NCBI GenBank assembly: GCA_013817135.1
Contig: JACDDF010000102.1
Location: forward strand, 1-7,202
From: Nitrospirales bacterium
GTDB taxonomy: Bacteria > Nitrospirota > Nitrospiria > Nitrospirales > UBA8639
Length of the DNA stretch: 7,202 nt
Direction: 5' to 3'
This document shows, in pieces, positions 5,787-7,202 of the stretch; positions within the stretch are counted from its first letter, which is position 1, and each line of letters opens with the position of its first letter. The notes below the pieces were generated by a model. That model saw only the letters and a list, made by a program, of their open reading frames with translations, was not told the DNA's origin and made no database searches. Position numbers and translations under genes: made by a program.

Positions 5787-5821
5787 ACCCATGGAAGTTT
5801 TTTGAACGTTGTGACATGGGT
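5787..5821. repeat. Inverted repeat 2 with ACCCATG/CATGGGT arms
   Basis: ACCCATG (5787-5793) and CATGGGT (5815-5821) are perfect 7-bp arms around a 21-base spacer, which itself can pair partly (AAGTT with AAC and TT). Its left arm repeats ACCCATGGA of the first inverted repeat 85 bases away. It could be a pair of operator half-sites or an RNA hairpin. Confidence 0.5.
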
Positions 5822-5991
5822 TTAGGAAGATCCCACGTACCGAAGAAGCGGTTCCTTGGACACCCCCTCAATGCAAGCCCTATTCAAACGGAAATCTTAT
5901 CTTTCGCATAAAACTCCAAGGGAAGAAGGAAAGAAAAGGCCTGGAGACGGAAATGAAGTTTAGCCTAAAAACACGATGACGGTCAGAATGA

Positions 5992-7202
5992 TTAACTCCG
6001 TGGTTGGAGGGGTTTGGCTATTTCGGCCTTGAAGGAGTGAGGCATGACATACGCGTGGAGATGGGGTGCGAATAAGCGAAAGATGCGGACGGGTAAGCTG
6101 CTTGTGAAGCTGAAATCGCCCGATTGCGGACCTGACACCTGGGCGGTAATGGTTCCAAAAAAACGATTGTCTATGAGAAACACAAATGTGGCTGTTCTGG
6201 CGATCGGGCGGGATTGAATTAATCGAAAGCCTCGATCATATACTTTTTGGCGATGATCCCCTGTTCCGGTTTTTCCACCGATCGAGATGGTTGTGCCCTC
6301 TGCGGGTGGCAAGGCGCCTTTCGCGCCGATAGCAGTTCCATGTTCCACCACTTCGATGAGTTCCTGACGGAGAATTTGAGCGACTAGCGGATTCAAAACT
6401 TGTTCCTGATCTGGTTCTTGATGTGCGACGAGTGTTTCAAACGGGGTTCCTTCCGCAAAGTGCAATTGCCGAATCGTCACCGTGGGGTTTTTTCTTCCCT
6501 CGTTGACCAGAATACCCATGAGTTCGGTCAACGCCGCCGGGCGGTCGGCGGAGCTGCCAATTGCGGTAGCTAACGACGGGACCAACGTTGCAAAGGGATA
6601 TCCGACCCGTTTCCAGGCTTTGTGGATTTCCATGAATGCCTCTTGTTCCAGAATAAGTCGAATCCGACTATCCTGTGCGGCTTTTCGATGGGTCTTAAAT
6701 AACCAGGCGTACACCCCCACCAACTCCTGCTCACCGGCTTTGGCGAGTTCAGATTTACTGGCATTGGGGTGTTGCCGGAGGAAGGTGACCGTCCACAATT
6801 CGAGTGGATGGATGCGGGCCACATAGCCTCGATCAACGAGGCTGAGCACGCGGGGATCAGTCTGAGAAAAAAGCCGACCGGCTTGCTCGGGGGAGACCTT
6901 GATGTTTGGAAATGTCTGTTGCAGAGATGCGATGATGGCCTGGACATCCTTCTCAGGTTCGATGGAGCGTAGGAGGACACCTAGTCGGAGAGGTGTGAGT
7001 CGTGTTTGGGAAAGGACCAGCTGCCAGGCTTCTTCCGGCGTCAGGCCTTGGTATTTGTCGTAGAAACGATAAAGAAATATTCGACCTTCCTGTTGGGCGA
7101 ATTTCTGTAAATATTGCCGGCGTATGGGATTGAGGGGGTCTTTGAGGACCATCGCGGTCGATCCGGGAATGGCGAGAGTGTGGTATTGGACGAGGTCACG
7201 CA
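5992..7202 (-). CDS. Class A penicillin-binding protein-like transpeptidase, C-terminal part (5' end outside window)
   Basis: The frame is open through the right edge, so the 402 visible residues are the C-terminal part of a longer protein; the ATG at 7152 is internal (sequence RDLVQYHTLAIPGST precedes it). The family makes and cross-links peptidoglycan in the periplasm. Counting from Met at 7152, the KTG box of the transpeptidase domain is IGGKTGTGDH with Lys294. The segment GYPFATLVPSLATAIGSSAD (184-203) and the following ALTELMGILVNEG match the region of class A PBPs just before the KTG box, and the C-terminal strands (ATFVFLIDNRFFGTITAQVSG) complete the domain. No SxxK catalytic motif occurs in the visible part, although about 310 residues precede KTG; the middle (about 30-180) is helical and charged (for example DRGYVARIHPLELW at 107-120). 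The glycosyltransferase domain, if present, lies outside. The TAA stop is at 5992-5994, with no clear terminator after it. Confidence 0.75.
   Translation of the reverse strand, partial: RDLVQYHTLAIPGSTAMVLKDPLNPIRRQYLQKFAQQEGRIFLYRFYDKYQGLTPEEAWQLVLSQTRLTPLRLGVLLRSIEPEKDVQAIIASLQQTFPNIKVSPEQAGRLFSQTDPRVLSLVDRGYVARIHPLELWTVTFLRQHPNASKSELAKAGEQELVGVYAWLFKTHRKAAQDSRIRLILEQEAFMEIHKAWKRVGYPFATLVPSLATAIGSSADRPAALTELMGILVNEGRKNPTVTIRQLHFAEGTPFETLVAHQEPDQEQVLNPLVAQILRQELIEVVEHGTAIGAKGALPPAEGTTISIGGKTGTGDHRQKVYDRGFRLIQSRPIARTATFVFLIDNRFFGTITAQVSGPQSGDFSFTSSLPVRIFRLFAPHLHAYVMPHSFKAEIAKPLQPRS

Larger units (their letters stand above)
5341..5991. other. Intergenic region between the PBP 3' end and the lipoprotein/L,D-transpeptidase unit
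   Basis: This 651-base gap is visibly richer in A+T than the flanking genes. It must contain the promoter of the lipoprotein unit on the minus strand, but I see no convincing -35/-10 pair. It holds two related inverted repeats (5701-5725 and 5787-5821) and a weakly supported 29-codon ORF on the plus strand. No intrinsic terminator with a T run follows the PBP stop at 5992, and no tRNA, CRISPR or transposon signature was seen. Confidence 0.6.

Noticed and set aside
1..7202. CRISPR array, tRNA/rRNA, insertion sequence or phage attachment site
   Set aside because: I saw no regularly spaced repeats, no tRNA-like cloverleaf, no transposase motif and no terminal inverted repeats with target duplications.

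Overview
The window looks like chromosomal DNA of a Gram-negative bacterium of moderate G+C. It carries a lipobox lipoprotein, an L,D-transpeptidase and a class A penicillin-binding protein. The overall protein flavour, especially the S8 protease prodomain style, is reminiscent of Nitrospira-like Nitrospirota. That taxonomic guess is recalled by eye, not tested.

Layout from left to right. (1) 1-449, minus strand: the start-proximal 149 codons of a YqhA/UPF0114-type membrane protein that runs off the left edge. (2) 450-905: non-coding, with a strong GC-rich hairpin at 830-869 just downstream of the protease gene. (3) 906-2874, minus: a subtilisin/kexin-like S8 serine protease with N-terminal prodomain, catalytic domain and C-terminal P domain. 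It is split into two frames by one extra base in a run of five Gs (plus-strand C at 2027-2031). Removing one base restores a 655-residue protein with Asp/His/Asn/Ser all in place. (4) 2984-3499, plus: a 171-residue protein divergent from the protease. Its core aligns without gaps to the protease's own prodomain, and it ends where a catalytic domain would begin. (5) 3502-5340, minus: a two-gene unit, a small coiled-coil lipoprotein (DUF4398-like) followed after 3 bases by a membrane-anchored YkuD L,D-transpeptidase. (6) 5341-5991: an A+T-richer gap with two related inverted repeats and one possible 29-residue ORF. (7) 5992-7202, minus: the C-terminal 402 residues of a class A PBP-like protein with a clear KTGT box, running off the right edge.

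Two themes emerge. The right half is about the cell envelope: PBP, L,D-transpeptidase and a lipoprotein likely to sit at the outer-membrane/peptidoglycan interface. The centre holds the most interesting item, a protease paired head-to-head with a free-standing homologue of its own prodomain, suggesting a trans-acting inhibitor or folding chaperone. In the sequence as given, the protease cannot be made at full length without frameshifting, so either the read is wrong, the gene is decaying, or expression is switched by the G run.
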